A program made the position numbers and the translations under genes. The notes below the pieces were generated by a model that saw only the letters and a program-made list of their open reading frames with translations, searched no databases and was not told where the DNA came from. A stretch of 64,000 bases of DNA from Aureimonas sp. OT7 (lineage in GTDB: Bacteria > Pseudomonadota > Alphaproteobacteria > Rhizobiales > Rhizobiaceae): positions 3,633,501 through 3,697,500 of the forward strand of contig NZ_CP062167.1 in assembly GCF_014844055.1 (NCBI RefSeq), read 5' to 3'. Below are positions 26,297 through 35,154 of the stretch, piece by piece. Within the stretch, counting starts at the first letter, position 1, and each line of letters begins with the position of its first letter.

Positions 26297-26941
26297 CTAG
26301 CCGGTGCCGAATACCGCGTCGTAGGCGGCGATGGCCGCCCTGGCCCGAGCCGCGACCTCGGCGGTCGACAGGCCGGGCTTGTAAAGGCTGGAGCCGAGGC
26401 CGAACGCCTTGATGCCGTAGCCGGCATAAGCCGCAAAATCGCCGTCCGAGACACCCCCGACCGCCCCCAGCACCGCCTCCTTCGGCAACACGGCCGAAAT
26501 CGCCGCGATACCGGAGGGGCCAAGCACGCTGGCCGGAAAGAACTTCAGCGCCACGGCCCCTGCATGCCAGGCTGCCAGCGCCTCGGTCGGTGTGAAGACA
26601 CCGGGCATCGTCACCATGCCCTGCTCTGCCGCCCGTGCGATGACGGCCGGATCCACATTGGGACTGACCATCAGCCGCCCGCCCACATGCGCCAGCCGGT
26701 CGACATCCTCGACGCTGAGGACGGTGCCGGCGCCCACATAGTGGGTCTGCGGGGCAAGACGCACCGCCGCCTCGATGGAGCGGAAGGGAGCGGGCGAATT
26801 CAATGGGATCTCGATGGCCTCGAAGCCGGCTTCCACGAGCGCGCCGACGACCGGCTCCACCTCGTCTATCGTGATGCCGCGCAGGATCGCCACCAGCGAA
26901 CGGCGGAAGGAAGGCCAGGCGACACGCTCGGAACCATTCAT
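26297..26941 (-). CDS. dgoA: 2-dehydro-3-deoxy-6-phosphogalactonate aldolase
   Basis: A 214-residue class I aldolase of the KDPG/KDPGal family. It cleaves 2-keto-3-deoxy-6-phosphogalactonate to pyruvate and glyceraldehyde 3-phosphate. Motifs are LVAILRGI at residues 16-23, IEIPLNSP with the catalytic Glu, [20 protein letters not shown] and the Schiff-base Lys in ALKFFPAS. The size and [13 protein letters not shown] variants fit DgoA better than Eda. The start overlaps the dgoK stop (ATGA). The last catabolic gene before the hairpin array and chvE. Confidence 0.92.
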   Translation of the reverse strand: MNGSERVAWPSFRRSLVAILRGITIDEVEPVVGALVEAGFEAIEIPLNSPAPFRSIEAAVRLAPQTHYVGAGTVLSVEDVDRLAHVGGRLMVSPNVDPAVIARAAEQGMVTMPGVFTPTEALAAWHAGAVALKFFPASVLGPSGIAAISAVLPKEAVLGAVGGVSDGDFAAYAGYGIKAFGLGSSLYKPGLSTAEVAARARAAIAAYDAVFGTG

Positions 26942-27849
26942 GAAGGAAACTCCTGCAATAGGATATCGGCCGCCCGCGACAACCCGGCGCGCACGCAGCC
27001 ATCGGCGTCGACCGGCGGTGCATGGGCGATGTCCAGCGCGGCGAGCGCATCCAGATAAGCCTGCGCGCCGGGCCCGGCGCCCAGCGGAACGACCCCGTCG
27101 AGGTCTGCGTACAGCGTGCGCGCACCGGCGATCTCGGCCCCGATCAGCAGCCCCGACAGACGTGCAAGTCCATCCGCGGCCGAGGTGCCGTCGATAAGCC
27201 AGCCGGCGCGCACGCCGAAGGCGGCGTTGGCCAGACGCTCGGGCGCCTCGAAACCCGCCCGCACGGCATCGGCGAAGACCGGGCCGGATGTCTCAGCAAG
27301 CGGCGCGTCGCCCACCGCCTGCCGCAGCACCGATGTCGGTGCGCCGCGTAAGTGTGCGAATATCTCGCCCGTCATGAAGGTGGAAAAGACGGACAGGAAC
27401 CCGCCCTCCAGCCGCGCCCATTTGGTGTGCGTGCCGGGCATCAGCACCAGCCCGTCATCGCGCCCGAGGCCGAGAAGTTTTGTTTCCTCGCCGCGCATGA
27501 CGTCCGGGGCGGGAGCCCGTTGTGAAACACCGGGCAGGATGAACACGGCGCGGCTGGCGGCCTTGACGCGGGTTGCCAGCCCCGCGACGTCGCTCAACTG
27601 AACCGGCGCATCGAGATAGGGCGCTTCCAGCCAGCCGGTGCGTGCGCCGACCATGCCGCACAGGATGGCCGGCACGTCGATGCCGACGCCCAGCGCCGCC
27701 GCATGGGATTCCAGCACGGCATCGAAATCGCCGGTGCTGGTCAGGCCCTCGCCGCTGCGCCGCTCGGCCAGGATGGCGCCATCGGCATCGACCGCCCACA
27801 GGCGGAAGCTCGTCGTACCCCAATCCACGAGAAGCGTTCGGGCCCGCAT
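26938..27849 (-). CDS. dgoK: 2-dehydro-3-deoxygalactonokinase
   Basis: A 303-residue kinase that phosphorylates 2-keto-3-deoxygalactonate at C6 with ATP. It begins LLVDWGTTSFRLWAVDADG, the phosphate-1 motif of DgoK. It also has CGMVGARTGWLEAPY, VLMPGTHTKWARLEGGFLSVF and FSTFMTGEIFAHL. The ATG at 27849 gives the family's usual length; open frame further upstream runs into the lactonase gene. It sits between the lactonase and dgoA. Confidence 0.93.
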   Translation of the reverse strand: MRARTLLVDWGTTSFRLWAVDADGAILAERRSGEGLTSTGDFDAVLESHAAALGVGIDVPAILCGMVGARTGWLEAPYLDAPVQLSDVAGLATRVKAASRAVFILPGVSQRAPAPDVMRGEETKLLGLGRDDGLVLMPGTHTKWARLEGGFLSVFSTFMTGEIFAHLRGAPTSVLRQAVGDAPLAETSGPVFADAVRAGFEAPERLANAAFGVRAGWLIDGTSAADGLARLSGLLIGAEIAGARTLYADLDGVVPLGAGPGAQAYLDALAALDIAHAPPVDADGCVRAGLSRAADILLQEFPS

Positions 27850-27860
27850 CGCCTGCACCC

Positions 27861-28739
27861 TCACGCGAAGGGCCTGGCGGCCGGCCAGGGCAGGCCGCGC
27901 ACGCCGGGATCGAACAGGAACGTGTTGCCATGGGCAGGCTCGGCGGCCTTCCGCGCATCGCCCATGCCCTGCCAGGCACTCGTTGCCACCATCCTGTCGA
28001 GCCTGTCGCCGACGAAGCCCGGGCAGGAGATATTGGTGGCCGGCAGTGACACCCGTTTGACGATGTCGCCGGCCGGGCTGTAGGCCTCCACGCAGGCACC
28101 GCCCCAATGGGCAACCCAGATCGCCCCGTCGGTATCGACCACCGCCCCGTCGAGCGCCCCCTGCCCCCCGTGACGCCGCAGGACGGCGGGTGCGCCCACC
28201 GGCAGGCCGGTGTCCGGGTTGACGGCCACGCGCATCAGTTCGCCGACATCGCTGTCGACGAAATAGGCGGTGCCGCCATCCGGCGAGAAACAGATGGCGT
28301 TGGGTATGGTGATGTCTGCGAAGAGCCGTACCGCGCGTCCGCCGGCATACCAGTAGACGGCGCCGGCGCCCTTCTCGGCGTTGCGGCCCATCGTGCCGAT
28401 CCACAACGCGCCGCTCTGGTGCACGCGACCGTCATTGGAGCGGTTGGCGGGCTTGTCCGCTTCGAGCGGCAGAAGCCGCTCGAAGGCGCCGTCCGCCGAA
28501 CTGCGGACGAACAGCCCTTCATCGGCGGCGACCAACTGACGCTCGCCGTCAATCTCGGCGATCACCGAGGCCATGAAGGGCAGGCTGTGCCGGACCGTTC
28601 GTCCATCGTCCAGCCGATGCTCGAAAAGCGCCTTCTCGACGATGTCGAACCAGCAGACGCGCTGCGCCTGCGGCAGCCACGCCACCCCTTCACCGAGATG
28701 GCAATGGACATCCGACAGGATGGTGACGCTGGACTCCAT
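27861..28739 (-). CDS. SMP-30/gluconolactonase family sugar lactonase
   Basis: A 292-residue six-bladed beta-propeller lactonase. The metal-binding Glu is in HLGEGVAWLPQ near residue 17. NRSNDGRVHQSGALWIGTMG supplies the Asn/Asp region, and IPNAICFSPDGGTAYFVDSDVGEL and LDGAVVDTDGAIWVAHWGG supply the remaining ligands. In this operon it should open galactono-lactone to galactonate. The same family serves arabinose, xylose and glucose pathways, so the specificity is inferred from dgoK and dgoA. It lies 21 bases after the dehydratase and 11 bases before dgoK. Confidence 0.9.
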   Translation of the reverse strand: MESSVTILSDVHCHLGEGVAWLPQAQRVCWFDIVEKALFEHRLDDGRTVRHSLPFMASVIAEIDGERQLVAADEGLFVRSSADGAFERLLPLEADKPANRSNDGRVHQSGALWIGTMGRNAEKGAGAVYWYAGGRAVRLFADITIPNAICFSPDGGTAYFVDSDVGELMRVAVNPDTGLPVGAPAVLRRHGGQGALDGAVVDTDGAIWVAHWGGACVEAYSPAGDIVKRVSLPATNISCPGFVGDRLDRMVATSAWQGMGDARKAAEPAHGNTFLFDPGVRGLPWPAARPFA

Positions 28740-28760
28740 GGACGGCCTTTCCGGTATGGG

Positions 28761-30569
28761 TCAGTGGTTGTCGCGGGGCAGCCCCTGGGTCTGCGCGATA
28801 CGCTGGTAGCGTACGGCAGGCTCCAGCACCGCACCGCTTTCCATCTGGCCGACGATACCGCGCTGGATCTCCTGCCACGGCGTCTGATGGCCGGGGAAGT
28901 GGAAGCCGCCATCCGCTGCCAGCGCCTTGAACCGCTCGGCCAGCTCGGCATCGTCGATCAGGATGTCGGCCGTGCCCTTGTCGAGATCGATGCGCACGCG
29001 GTCGCCCGTCTTCAGCACCGCCAGGCCGCCCCCGGCCGCCGCCTCGGGAGACGCGTTGAGGATCGAAGGCGAGCCGGACGTGCCCGACTGGCGTCCATCG
29101 CCGACGCAGGCGAGAGAGGTGATGCCCTTTTTGATCAGGTAGTCCGGGGCACGCATGTTCACCACCTCGGCCGCGCCGGGATAGCCGATCGGACCCGCCC
29201 CGCGCATGAACAGCACGGTGTGCTCGTCGATGCCGAGGGACGGATCGTCGATGCGGTGGTGGTAATCCTCCGGTCCGTCGAATACGACCGCACGCCCCTC
29301 GAAGGCGTTGGGATCTTCTGGGTCCGAAAGATAACGGTCGCGGAACTCGGGCGAGATGACGCTCGTCTTCATGATGGCCGAGGAGAACAGGTTGCCCTTC
29401 AGCACGATGAAGCCGGCCTCCTGCTTCAGCGGCTGGCCGTAGGGGCGGATCACCTTCTCGTCCTCGATGATGGCGCCGCGGCAATTGTCGCCGATGGTGC
29501 GCCCGTTGACCGTCATCGCATCCTCGTGGATCAGCCCCTGCTCCATCAGCTGGTTGACGACGGCCGGCACGCCGCCGGCATGGTAATAATCTTCGCCGAG
29601 GTACTCGCCGGCCGGCTGCAGGTTCACCAGCAGCGGAATCTCGTGGCCGTATGTCTGCCAGTCATCGATGGTCAGTTCCACGCCCATGTGCCGCGCCAGG
29701 GCGTTCAGGTGGATCGGCGCGTTGGTCGAGCCGCCGATGGCCGAGTTGACCCGGATGGCGTTGATGAAGGCCTCACGCGTCAGGATGTCGGACGGCTTCA
29801 TGTCCTCGCGCACCATGTCCACGATGCGCAGGCCGGTGCGGTAGGAAACTTCCTGCCGATCGCGGTAGGGCGCCGGGATGGCCGCCGAGCCGGGCAACTG
29901 CATCCCCAGCGCCTCGGCCAGCGAGTTCATGGTGGAGGCGGTGCCCATCGTGTTGCAATAGCCCGTCGACGGCGCAGACGAGGCCACCAGCTTGACGAAG
30001 CCCTGGTAGTCGATCTCGCCCTTCGCCATAAGCTCGCGGGCACGCCAGACGATGGTGCCGGAGCCGGTGCGCTCGCCACGGAACCAGCCATTCAGCATCG
30101 GACCGACCGAAAGGGCGATGGCGGGGATGTTCACCGTCGCCGCCGCCATCAGGCAGGCCGGCGTGGTCTTGTCGCAACCGATGGTCAGCACCACGCCGTC
30201 GAGCGGATAGCCATAGAGGATTTCGACGAGGCCGAGATAGGCCAGGTTGCGGTCCAGCCCGGCCGTCGGACGCTTGCCGGTTTCCTGGATGGGATGCACC
30301 GGAAATTCGATGGCGATGCCGCCCGCCTCGCGGATGCCCTCGCGCACCCGCTGGGCCAGCTCGATATGGTGGCGGTTGCAGGGCGACAGGTCCGAGCCCG
30401 TCTGCGCGATCCCGATGATTGGCTTGCCGGACTGCAGCTCTTCCTGGCTGAGGCCGAAATTCATGTAGCGCTCCAGATAGAGCGCCGTCATGTCGGCATT
30501 CATCGGGTTGTCGAACCAGGCACGCGAGCGCAGCTTGTTCGGGGCGGAGGGCGTCAGTTCCTTGCTCAT
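28761..30569 (-). CDS. IlvD/Edd family sugar-acid dehydratase (probable galactonate dehydratase)
   Basis: A 602-residue Fe-S dehydratase. Cluster cysteines are in [25 protein letters not shown] and [20 protein letters not shown]-terminal motifs include [17 protein letters not shown] and [21 protein letters not shown]. The N-terminus ([20 protein letters not shown]) closely resembles Caulobacter xylonate dehydratase, a clade that acts on several aldonates. With dgoK and dgoA next to it, the substrate is probably D-galactonate giving 2-keto-3-deoxygalactonate. It thus replaces the enolase-family DgoD. The ATG at 30569 fits the family length. Confidence 0.9.
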   Translation of the reverse strand: MSKELTPSAPNKLRSRAWFDNPMNADMTALYLERYMNFGLSQEELQSGKPIIGIAQTGSDLSPCNRHHIELAQRVREGIREAGGIAIEFPVHPIQETGKRPTAGLDRNLAYLGLVEILYGYPLDGVVLTIGCDKTTPACLMAAATVNIPAIALSVGPMLNGWFRGERTGSGTIVWRARELMAKGEIDYQGFVKLVASSAPSTGYCNTMGTASTMNSLAEALGMQLPGSAAIPAPYRDRQEVSYRTGLRIVDMVREDMKPSDILTREAFINAIRVNSAIGGSTNAPIHLNALARHMGVELTIDDWQTYGHEIPLLVNLQPAGEYLGEDYYHAGGVPAVVNQLMEQGLIHEDAMTVNGRTIGDNCRGAIIEDEKVIRPYGQPLKQEAGFIVLKGNLFSSAIMKTSVISPEFRDRYLSDPEDPNAFEGRAVVFDGPEDYHHRIDDPSLGIDEHTVLFMRGAGPIGYPGAAEVVNMRAPDYLIKKGITSLACVGDGRQSGTSGSPSILNASPEAAAGGGLAVLKTGDRVRIDLDKGTADILIDDAELAERFKALAADGGFHFPGHQTPWQEIQRGIVGQMESGAVLEPAVRYQRIAQTQGLPRDNH

Positions 30570-30600
30570 CTCGTGTCCAGCTTTTCGTTCTTCTGTTCTG

Positions 30601-31656
30601 TCATTGTACGCCGAAGGCGTAGCGGATCGTATGTCGGTATGTGGCGCGGGCGGGCAGCATGACCCCCGGGAAGCCGGCATGGTTGGGGCTGTCGGGCCAG
30701 GATTGCGGCTCCAGGCAAAGTCCGGCATGACGGCCGTATCGGACCCCGCCCTTGCCGTGTGCGCTGCCGTCCAGGAACTGCCCGGTATAGAATTGGAGGC
30801 CGGGCGCGTCGGAATAGATCGACAGCGTCCGCCCGCTGGACGGCGCATGAAGCTGCGCCAGCAGCCGCGACTCGCCCGTGTCGGAAAAGCAGAAATTATG
30901 GTCGTAGCCGCCCGTCAGGGCGATCTGCGGATCGGCAGGGTCCATCGTCTCGCCGATGACGCCGCCACCCCGGAAATCGAAGACGGTCCCGGCGACATCC
31001 ACGGGCGCACCCAGGGGTATCGACCCCTCATCGATGGGAAGCACCGCTTCGGCGCCGACGCGCAGGACATGACCGAGGATCGTCTCCGGGCTCCCCGCGC
31101 CGTCGAGATTGAAGTAGCTGTGCCCGCTGAGGTTGACGGGCGATGGCTCCGACACCGTCGCGGACAGGTCCAGCACCAGTTCGCCGGCAGCCGGTATCGA
31201 ATAGCGGGCCCGTGCGGAAACGGCGCCCGGAAAGCCGTCGAGACCATCGCCGAGGTCGAGCGACAGTTCGACGAAGGGGCCACCATCCTCGCCGAACTCG
31301 GCGAGCGACCAGACATGCGTATCGAACCCGGCCGGCCCGCCATGCAGGCAGTTCTGCCCGTCATTGAGGGGCAGCGCCACGAAGGCTCCGGAGGCATCGA
31401 CATAGCCCTTGCGAATGCGGTTGGCGTAGCGCCCCACGACGGCGCCGAAGAAGCGGCGCTCGTCCAGATAGGCGTCGATCGTGTCGCCACCCAGCACCAC
31501 GTCGTCCAGCGCGCCGTCGCGCCCCGGCGCGAACAGGGATTGCAGCGATGCACCGTAGGAAATGACCGCAGCCGACAGGCCATTCCCATCCAGCAGGAAG
31601 CGGTCCACCGCACGCCCGTCGGGCATGTGCCCGAAGTCTTCGCGGCGCACGCTCAC
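30601..31656 (-). CDS. galM: Aldose 1-epimerase (mutarotase)
   Basis: A 351-residue GalM-fold enzyme that interconverts alpha and beta anomers of galactose or related aldoses. Motifs are [41 protein letters not shown], the catalytic His region [23 protein letters not shown], and the catalytic Glu in [17 protein letters not shown]. The start is a GTG at 31656 overlapping the galactose dehydrogenase stop (GTGA); a Met ten residues on is an alternative. It supplies the beta anomer for the dehydrogenase. Confidence 0.92.
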   Translation of the reverse strand: MSVRREDFGHMPDGRAVDRFLLDGNGLSAAVISYGASLQSLFAPGRDGALDDVVLGGDTIDAYLDERRFFGAVVGRYANRIRKGYVDASGAFVALPLNDGQNCLHGGPAGFDTHVWSLAEFGEDGGPFVELSLDLGDGLDGFPGAVSARARYSIPAAGELVLDLSATVSEPSPVNLSGHSYFNLDGAGSPETILGHVLRVGAEAVLPIDEGSIPLGAPVDVAGTVFDFRGGGVIGETMDPADPQIALTGGYDHNFCFSDTGESRLLAQLHAPSSGRTLSIYSDAPGLQFYTGQFLDGSAHGKGGVRYGRHAGLCLEPQSWPDSPNHAGFPGVMLPARATYRHTIRYAFGVQ

Positions 31657-32591
31657 GCCGCGTCCTCGAAGGGCTCGACCTGCATTCGCCGGCCCAGCAT
31701 GAAGGCATCCGCCACATGGACCAGGGGCGACAGGTCGACATCGCTTTCGCCCGCTTCGATCAACTGGGCGAAACGTTCGTAGATGCCGGCATATTCTGCA
31801 TCCTCGTCGGCAACGAGCGGCCGCCCGTCCAGCGACAGCGTCTTGCCCCCCTCGCCCATCAAGAGCCGGCCTTCGTCGGTGTCGACGTCGATATCCCAGC
31901 TTTGCGGACCCGTCTGCCGCCAGTCGAGGTCGAACCGGACAGGAGCGCCCGCGTCATCGGAAAATTCCAGTTCCGCCGCGATCGGGGCAGCCCGGTTGGC
32001 CGGGAAGGACAAGGTTGCCTGCGTCAGGAATATAGGCTTCGGAAGAATACGCGTCACGATGGACAAGGCATTGATGCCCGGATCGAACACGCCGAGTCCG
32101 CCCGGCTCCCAAATCCATTGCTGGCCGGGATGCCAGTGGCGCACATCCTCTTTCCACGTCACCTGGACCGAGCGTATCCGCGCGCCGGCAAGAAAGGCCC
32201 GGGCCGGCTCCACCGCCGCCGCAAAACGCGAATGCCAGGTGGCGAACAGCGTAACGCCGTTCTGCCGGGCAAGATCGATGAGCGGCCCCATCTCGGCCAC
32301 GGTGGCGCCGGGCGGCTTCTCCAGCAGGACGTGCTGTCCTGCCTCAAGCGCGGCCCGCGCCTGCGCCTGCCGCCCCTGCGGGGGCGTGCACAGCGACACG
32401 GCGGCGATATCGGGCGCGTTGCGAAGCATCTCGCCGATATCGTTGAAATGACGTATGGATGGCAGTGACGCGTTCCGGCTGGCCACCCCGGCCAGCTCGA
32501 ATGCCGGATTGCCGTTGATGGCGGGAACATGCTGATCGCGCGCGATCTTGCCGAGGCCGACAATGGCGACGCTGATAGGGTGCGCGGGCAT
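31653..32591 (-). CDS. Gfo/Idh/MocA family oxidoreductase, probable D-galactose 1-dehydrogenase
   Basis: The 312-residue protein has an N-terminal Rossmann domain (VAIVGLGKIARDQHVPAI at residues 8-25) and the family's EKPPGATVAEM motif near residue 95. A C-terminal substrate domain has TWKEDVRHWHPGQQWIWEPGGLGVFDPG with candidate catalytic residues. Homologues oxidise D-galactose (or L-arabinose, D-fucose) to the lactone with NAD(P). It is first in the operon and would commit the sugar to the oxidative route. The ATG at 32591 follows a weak GGAAACGG site. It is divergent from the FadR-type regulator. Confidence 0.88.
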   Translation of the reverse strand: MPAHPISVAIVGLGKIARDQHVPAINGNPAFELAGVASRNASLPSIRHFNDIGEMLRNAPDIAAVSLCTPPQGRQAQARAALEAGQHVLLEKPPGATVAEMGPLIDLARQNGVTLFATWHSRFAAAVEPARAFLAGARIRSVQVTWKEDVRHWHPGQQWIWEPGGLGVFDPGINALSIVTRILPKPIFLTQATLSFPANRAAPIAAELEFSDDAGAPVRFDLDWRQTGPQSWDIDVDTDEGRLLMGEGGKTLSLDGRPLVADEDAEYAGIYERFAQLIEAGESDVDLSPLVHVADAFMLGRRMQVEPFEDAA

Positions 32592-32611
32592 TTTTGACCG
32601 TTTCCAATCCT

Positions 32612-32700
32612 TATTACGTGTGACTAATACTCTTGGAGATTCCAGCGTCAAGCCCCTTAGAAGGCGATACCGGCGCCTGTCTTGCCTCTATTAATAATAC
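32612..32700. promoter_or_regulatory. AT-rich divergent control region of the galactose operon
   Basis: In the 162 bases between galactose dehydrogenase and the regulator, TATTA at 32612-32616 and TAATA at 32625-32629 form an inverted repeat around CGTGTGAC. A second AT-rich block, TATTAATAATAC, lies at 32689-32700, followed by AAATCAATGTTATTG. Both contrast with the GC-rich surroundings and are likely sites for the promoters and the FadR-type regulator. Exact promoter elements are not assigned. Confidence 0.45.
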
Positions 32701-32753
32701 AAATCAATGTTATTGTGCCATCAGGTGGCGCCTTGGGTTGGAGAGACCACGAA

Positions 32754-33512
32754 ATGAGTTTGTTGCAATCGACCATCGCGGGCCGGTCTCTGCGCACGAG
32801 CCATGCCCAGGTCGTCATGGTTCTCGGCCGCGAGATCGTCACCGGCGCCAGGCCGGAGGGCTCCATCCTGCCGGGCGACGCCGAACTGAGCGCCCGTTTC
32901 GGCGTATCGCGCACCGTCCTGCGTGAAGCGATGAAGACCCTGGCCGCCAAGCGGCTCGTGGAGCCGAAGGCCAAGGTGGGGACGCGGGTGCTCAACCGGT
33001 CGCAATGGAACTTCTTCGATGCGGACGTTCTGGGATGGCGCTTCGAATCCGGCGTCGACGACACGCTGATCGCCGACCTGGCCGAGATGCGGCTGGCGCT
33101 CGAGCCGGCCGCCGCAGCCATGGCCGCACGGCGCGCCAGCACCGAGGAGATCGTGGAACTCTACGAGATCGCGGGCCGGCTGGATAATCCGGCCCACACG
33201 CGCGAGAGCATCGCCAAGGTGGACCTGGAATTTCACCTTGCGGTGGCCCGCGTCTCGCGCAACCCGTTCATGCGCTCGATCAGCGCCCTGATCGAGGCTG
33301 CGCTGGCAGCCTCCTTCCAGCTGTCCTCGCCGGCGTCGAGCACCGAGAAGATTGCCGAATGCGCGGCAAACCACCTGCGCATCGTGCGTGCGATCGCCGC
33401 CCGCGACGAGCCTGCCGCCCGGCTTGCCATGGAAAACGTCATCCATGTCGGGGTCGATCGCACGATGACCGCCTTGCGCGCGGATGCGCCCTTGGCGAAC
33501 GTTCAGGCATAA
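32754..33512 (+). CDS. FadR/GntR family transcriptional regulator of the galactose operon
   Basis: A 252-residue regulator. The N-terminal winged helix spans about residues 15-80 (EGSILPGDAELSARFGVSRTVLREAMKTLAAKRLV, then PKAKVGTRVL). The C-terminal all-helical FCD domain (about 95-235) contains DLAEMRLALEPAAAAMAARRAS and the metal-site His residues in DLEFHLAVARVSRNPF and CAANHLRIVRAI. GGAGAG precedes the ATG at 32754. Being divergent from a sugar-catabolic operon, it is probably its repressor, released by a sugar acid or keto-deoxy acid, as with similar regulators of ChvE-GguAB loci. Confidence 0.9.
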   Translation: MSLLQSTIAGRSLRTSHAQVVMVLGREIVTGARPEGSILPGDAELSARFGVSRTVLREAMKTLAAKRLVEPKAKVGTRVLNRSQWNFFDADVLGWRFESGVDDTLIADLAEMRLALEPAAAAMAARRASTEEIVELYEIAGRLDNPAHTRESIAKVDLEFHLAVARVSRNPFMRSISALIEAALAASFQLSSPASSTEKIAECAANHLRIVRAIAARDEPAARLAMENVIHVGVDRTMTALRADAPLANVQA

Positions 33513-33625
33513 CAATTCCCTATCCCGCCCATAGACCTGGCTGCTGGACAATGTGCCGTGATTCGTGATGGATGAACGGATCGTGGCCTTATCGGCCCTG
33601 CCGTTCACGCATTCGGGAGGATTGC

Positions 33626-34609
33626 ATGAAATTCAGCCTTGCGACGCTAGCCGTATCCGCCGCGCTCGCCTTCACGGCGCCGGTGGCCGCCATGGCGCAG
33701 ACCGACTACCCCACCCAGCCGGTCACGATCATCGTGCCTTTCTCGGCCGGCGGACCAACGGATACCGTCGCCCGGCTCGTCGCCCAGGTCATGACGAAGG
33801 AACTGGGGCAGCAGGTACTGATCCAGAATGTCGGCGGGGCCGGCGGCACGCTCGGCGCCGGACAGGTCGCCAATGCCTCCAATGACGGCTACACGCTGTT
33901 GCTGCACCATATCGGCATGTCCACCGCGCCGACCCTCTACCGCAATCTCGGCTTCGATCCCCTCACCGACTTCACGCCCGTCGGGCTCATCACGTCGGTC
34001 CCCATGACGATCGTCGCCCGCAAGGATTTCGAACCGGCCGACATGGCGGGCCTCGTCTCCTACCTCAAGGAGAACGGGCAGGACGTCACCTACGCCAATG
34101 CCGGCATCGGCTCGGCATCGCATCTGTGCGGTATGCTGTTGATGGACTCCCTGGAAGTCCAGATGATCACCGTGCCCTACCAGGGTGCCGGCCCTGCGAT
34201 GACGGACATCGTCGGCGGACAGGTCGACATGATCTGCGACCAGACCACCAACACCACCAACCAGATCAAGGCCGGCGAAGTGAAGGCCTATGCCGTCACC
34301 TCGCCCGCGCGCGTCGACTCCCTCCCGGACCTGCCGACGACGGCCGAATCCAACCTGCCACGCCTGCAGATCGGCGTCTGGCACGGGCTCTACGGCCCGA
34401 AGGGCATGGACCCCGCCATCGTCGAGAAGCTTGAAACCGCGCTGCAGGCGGCGCTCAAGGACGAGACCGTCATCCAGCGCTTCGCCGAACTCGGCACCGC
34501 ACCCGTATCGCAGGACCAGGCGACGCCGGCAGCCCTGACCCAGGAACTCACTTCGCAGATCGCCCAGTGGAAGCCGATCATCGAGGAAGCCGGCGTCTAC
34601 GCCGACTGA
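33626..34609 (+). CDS. tctC: Tripartite tricarboxylate transporter substrate-binding protein (TctC/Bug family)
   Basis: A 327-residue periplasmic binding protein with a signal peptide cut near residue 25 (VAAMAQTDYP). The mature N-terminus YPTQPVTIIVPFSAGGPTDT is the Bug-family hallmark. Further motifs are NVGGAGGTLGAGQVANA, VPYQGAGPAMTDIVGGQVDM and GVWHGLYGPKGMDP. Bug proteins bind carboxylates or related anions; the BugD-like TTN run suggests an acid ligand, but it cannot be fixed. GGGAGG lies before the ATG at 33626. First gene of tctCBA; the 113 bases upstream hold its promoter. Confidence 0.92.
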   Translation: MKFSLATLAVSAALAFTAPVAAMAQTDYPTQPVTIIVPFSAGGPTDTVARLVAQVMTKELGQQVLIQNVGGAGGTLGAGQVANASNDGYTLLLHHIGMSTAPTLYRNLGFDPLTDFTPVGLITSVPMTIVARKDFEPADMAGLVSYLKENGQDVTYANAGIGSASHLCGMLLMDSLEVQMITVPYQGAGPAMTDIVGGQVDMICDQTTNTTNQIKAGEVKAYAVTSPARVDSLPDLPTTAESNLPRLQIGVWHGLYGPKGMDPAIVEKLETALQAALKDETVIQRFAELGTAPVSQDQATPAALTQELTSQIAQWKPIIEEAGVYAD

Positions 34610-34620
34610 TGTGCGTTCGA

Positions 34621-34649
34621 AAGCCGGCTGCGGGGTACGCGGCCGGCTT
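34621..34649 (+). terminator. Attenuating hairpin between tctC and tctB
   Basis: AAGCCGGC at 34621-34628 and GCCGGCTT at 34642-34649 form an 8-bp stem extendable inward by GCG/CGC pairs. The 3' arm runs into a short T tract (TTTT, then CC). It looks like a partial terminator that would raise tctC message over tctB and tctA. Confidence 0.6.
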
Positions 34650-34667
34650 TTCCGTTACGGGGGAAAC

Positions 34668-35138
34668 ATGACGGACATTACACGCTCTAGAGCCTGGCGC
34701 GACGTTTTCGCAGGTCTCATCTTCATCGCCATCGCCGCCGGTTTCGCGATCGAGGCGATGAACTACCAAATGGGGACGGCGCTGCGCATGGGGCCCGGCT
34801 TCATGCCCCTGTTTCTGTCCGCTCTTCTGGCCGGGTTCGGCCTTCTGATCGCGGTGCAGGGCTTCGGCCGGCACCAGGAGGTCCAGGCCGAGCCCATCGC
34901 CTGGCGGGGCATCTTCCTGGTCTGCCTGTCGCTGGCGATCTTCGGCTATGCCGCGCGCTCGCTCGGCCTGGTGCCCATCGTGGTGCTCTGCACCTTCCTG
35001 GCCGCGATGGCTTCGCGGAACAACAGCATCGTATCGGCGCTCATCATGGCCGCCTGCATGTCGGCGCTCTGCTACCTGATCTTCAAGGTCGGACTCGGCA
35101 TCACCCTGCCCACCTTCGGGCCGGCCCTCTCGTTCTGA
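34668..35138 (+). CDS. tctB: Tripartite tricarboxylate transporter small membrane subunit TctB
   Basis: A 156-residue membrane protein with four predicted helices (about residues 11-30, 45-65, 80-100 and 105-150 as two close segments). Motifs are ALRMGPGFMPLFLSALLAGFGLLI and the C-terminal KVGLGITLPTFGPAL, characteristic of the DUF1468/TctB family. It partners TctA in the secondary transporter. The ATG at 34668 is preceded by GGGGGAAAC. It is 16 bases upstream of tctA. Confidence 0.92.
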   Translation: MTDITRSRAWRDVFAGLIFIAIAAGFAIEAMNYQMGTALRMGPGFMPLFLSALLAGFGLLIAVQGFGRHQEVQAEPIAWRGIFLVCLSLAIFGYAARSLGLVPIVVLCTFLAAMASRNNSIVSALIMAACMSALCYLIFKVGLGITLPTFGPALSF

Positions 35139-35154
35139 CGCGCGGAGACGATTC

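Noticed and set aside
26098..26523. Extending chvE upstream through the repeat array
   Set aside because: The open frame there translates the repeats into [13 protein letters not shown] units with no signal peptide; a strong GGGGAGG site fixes the start at 26097.
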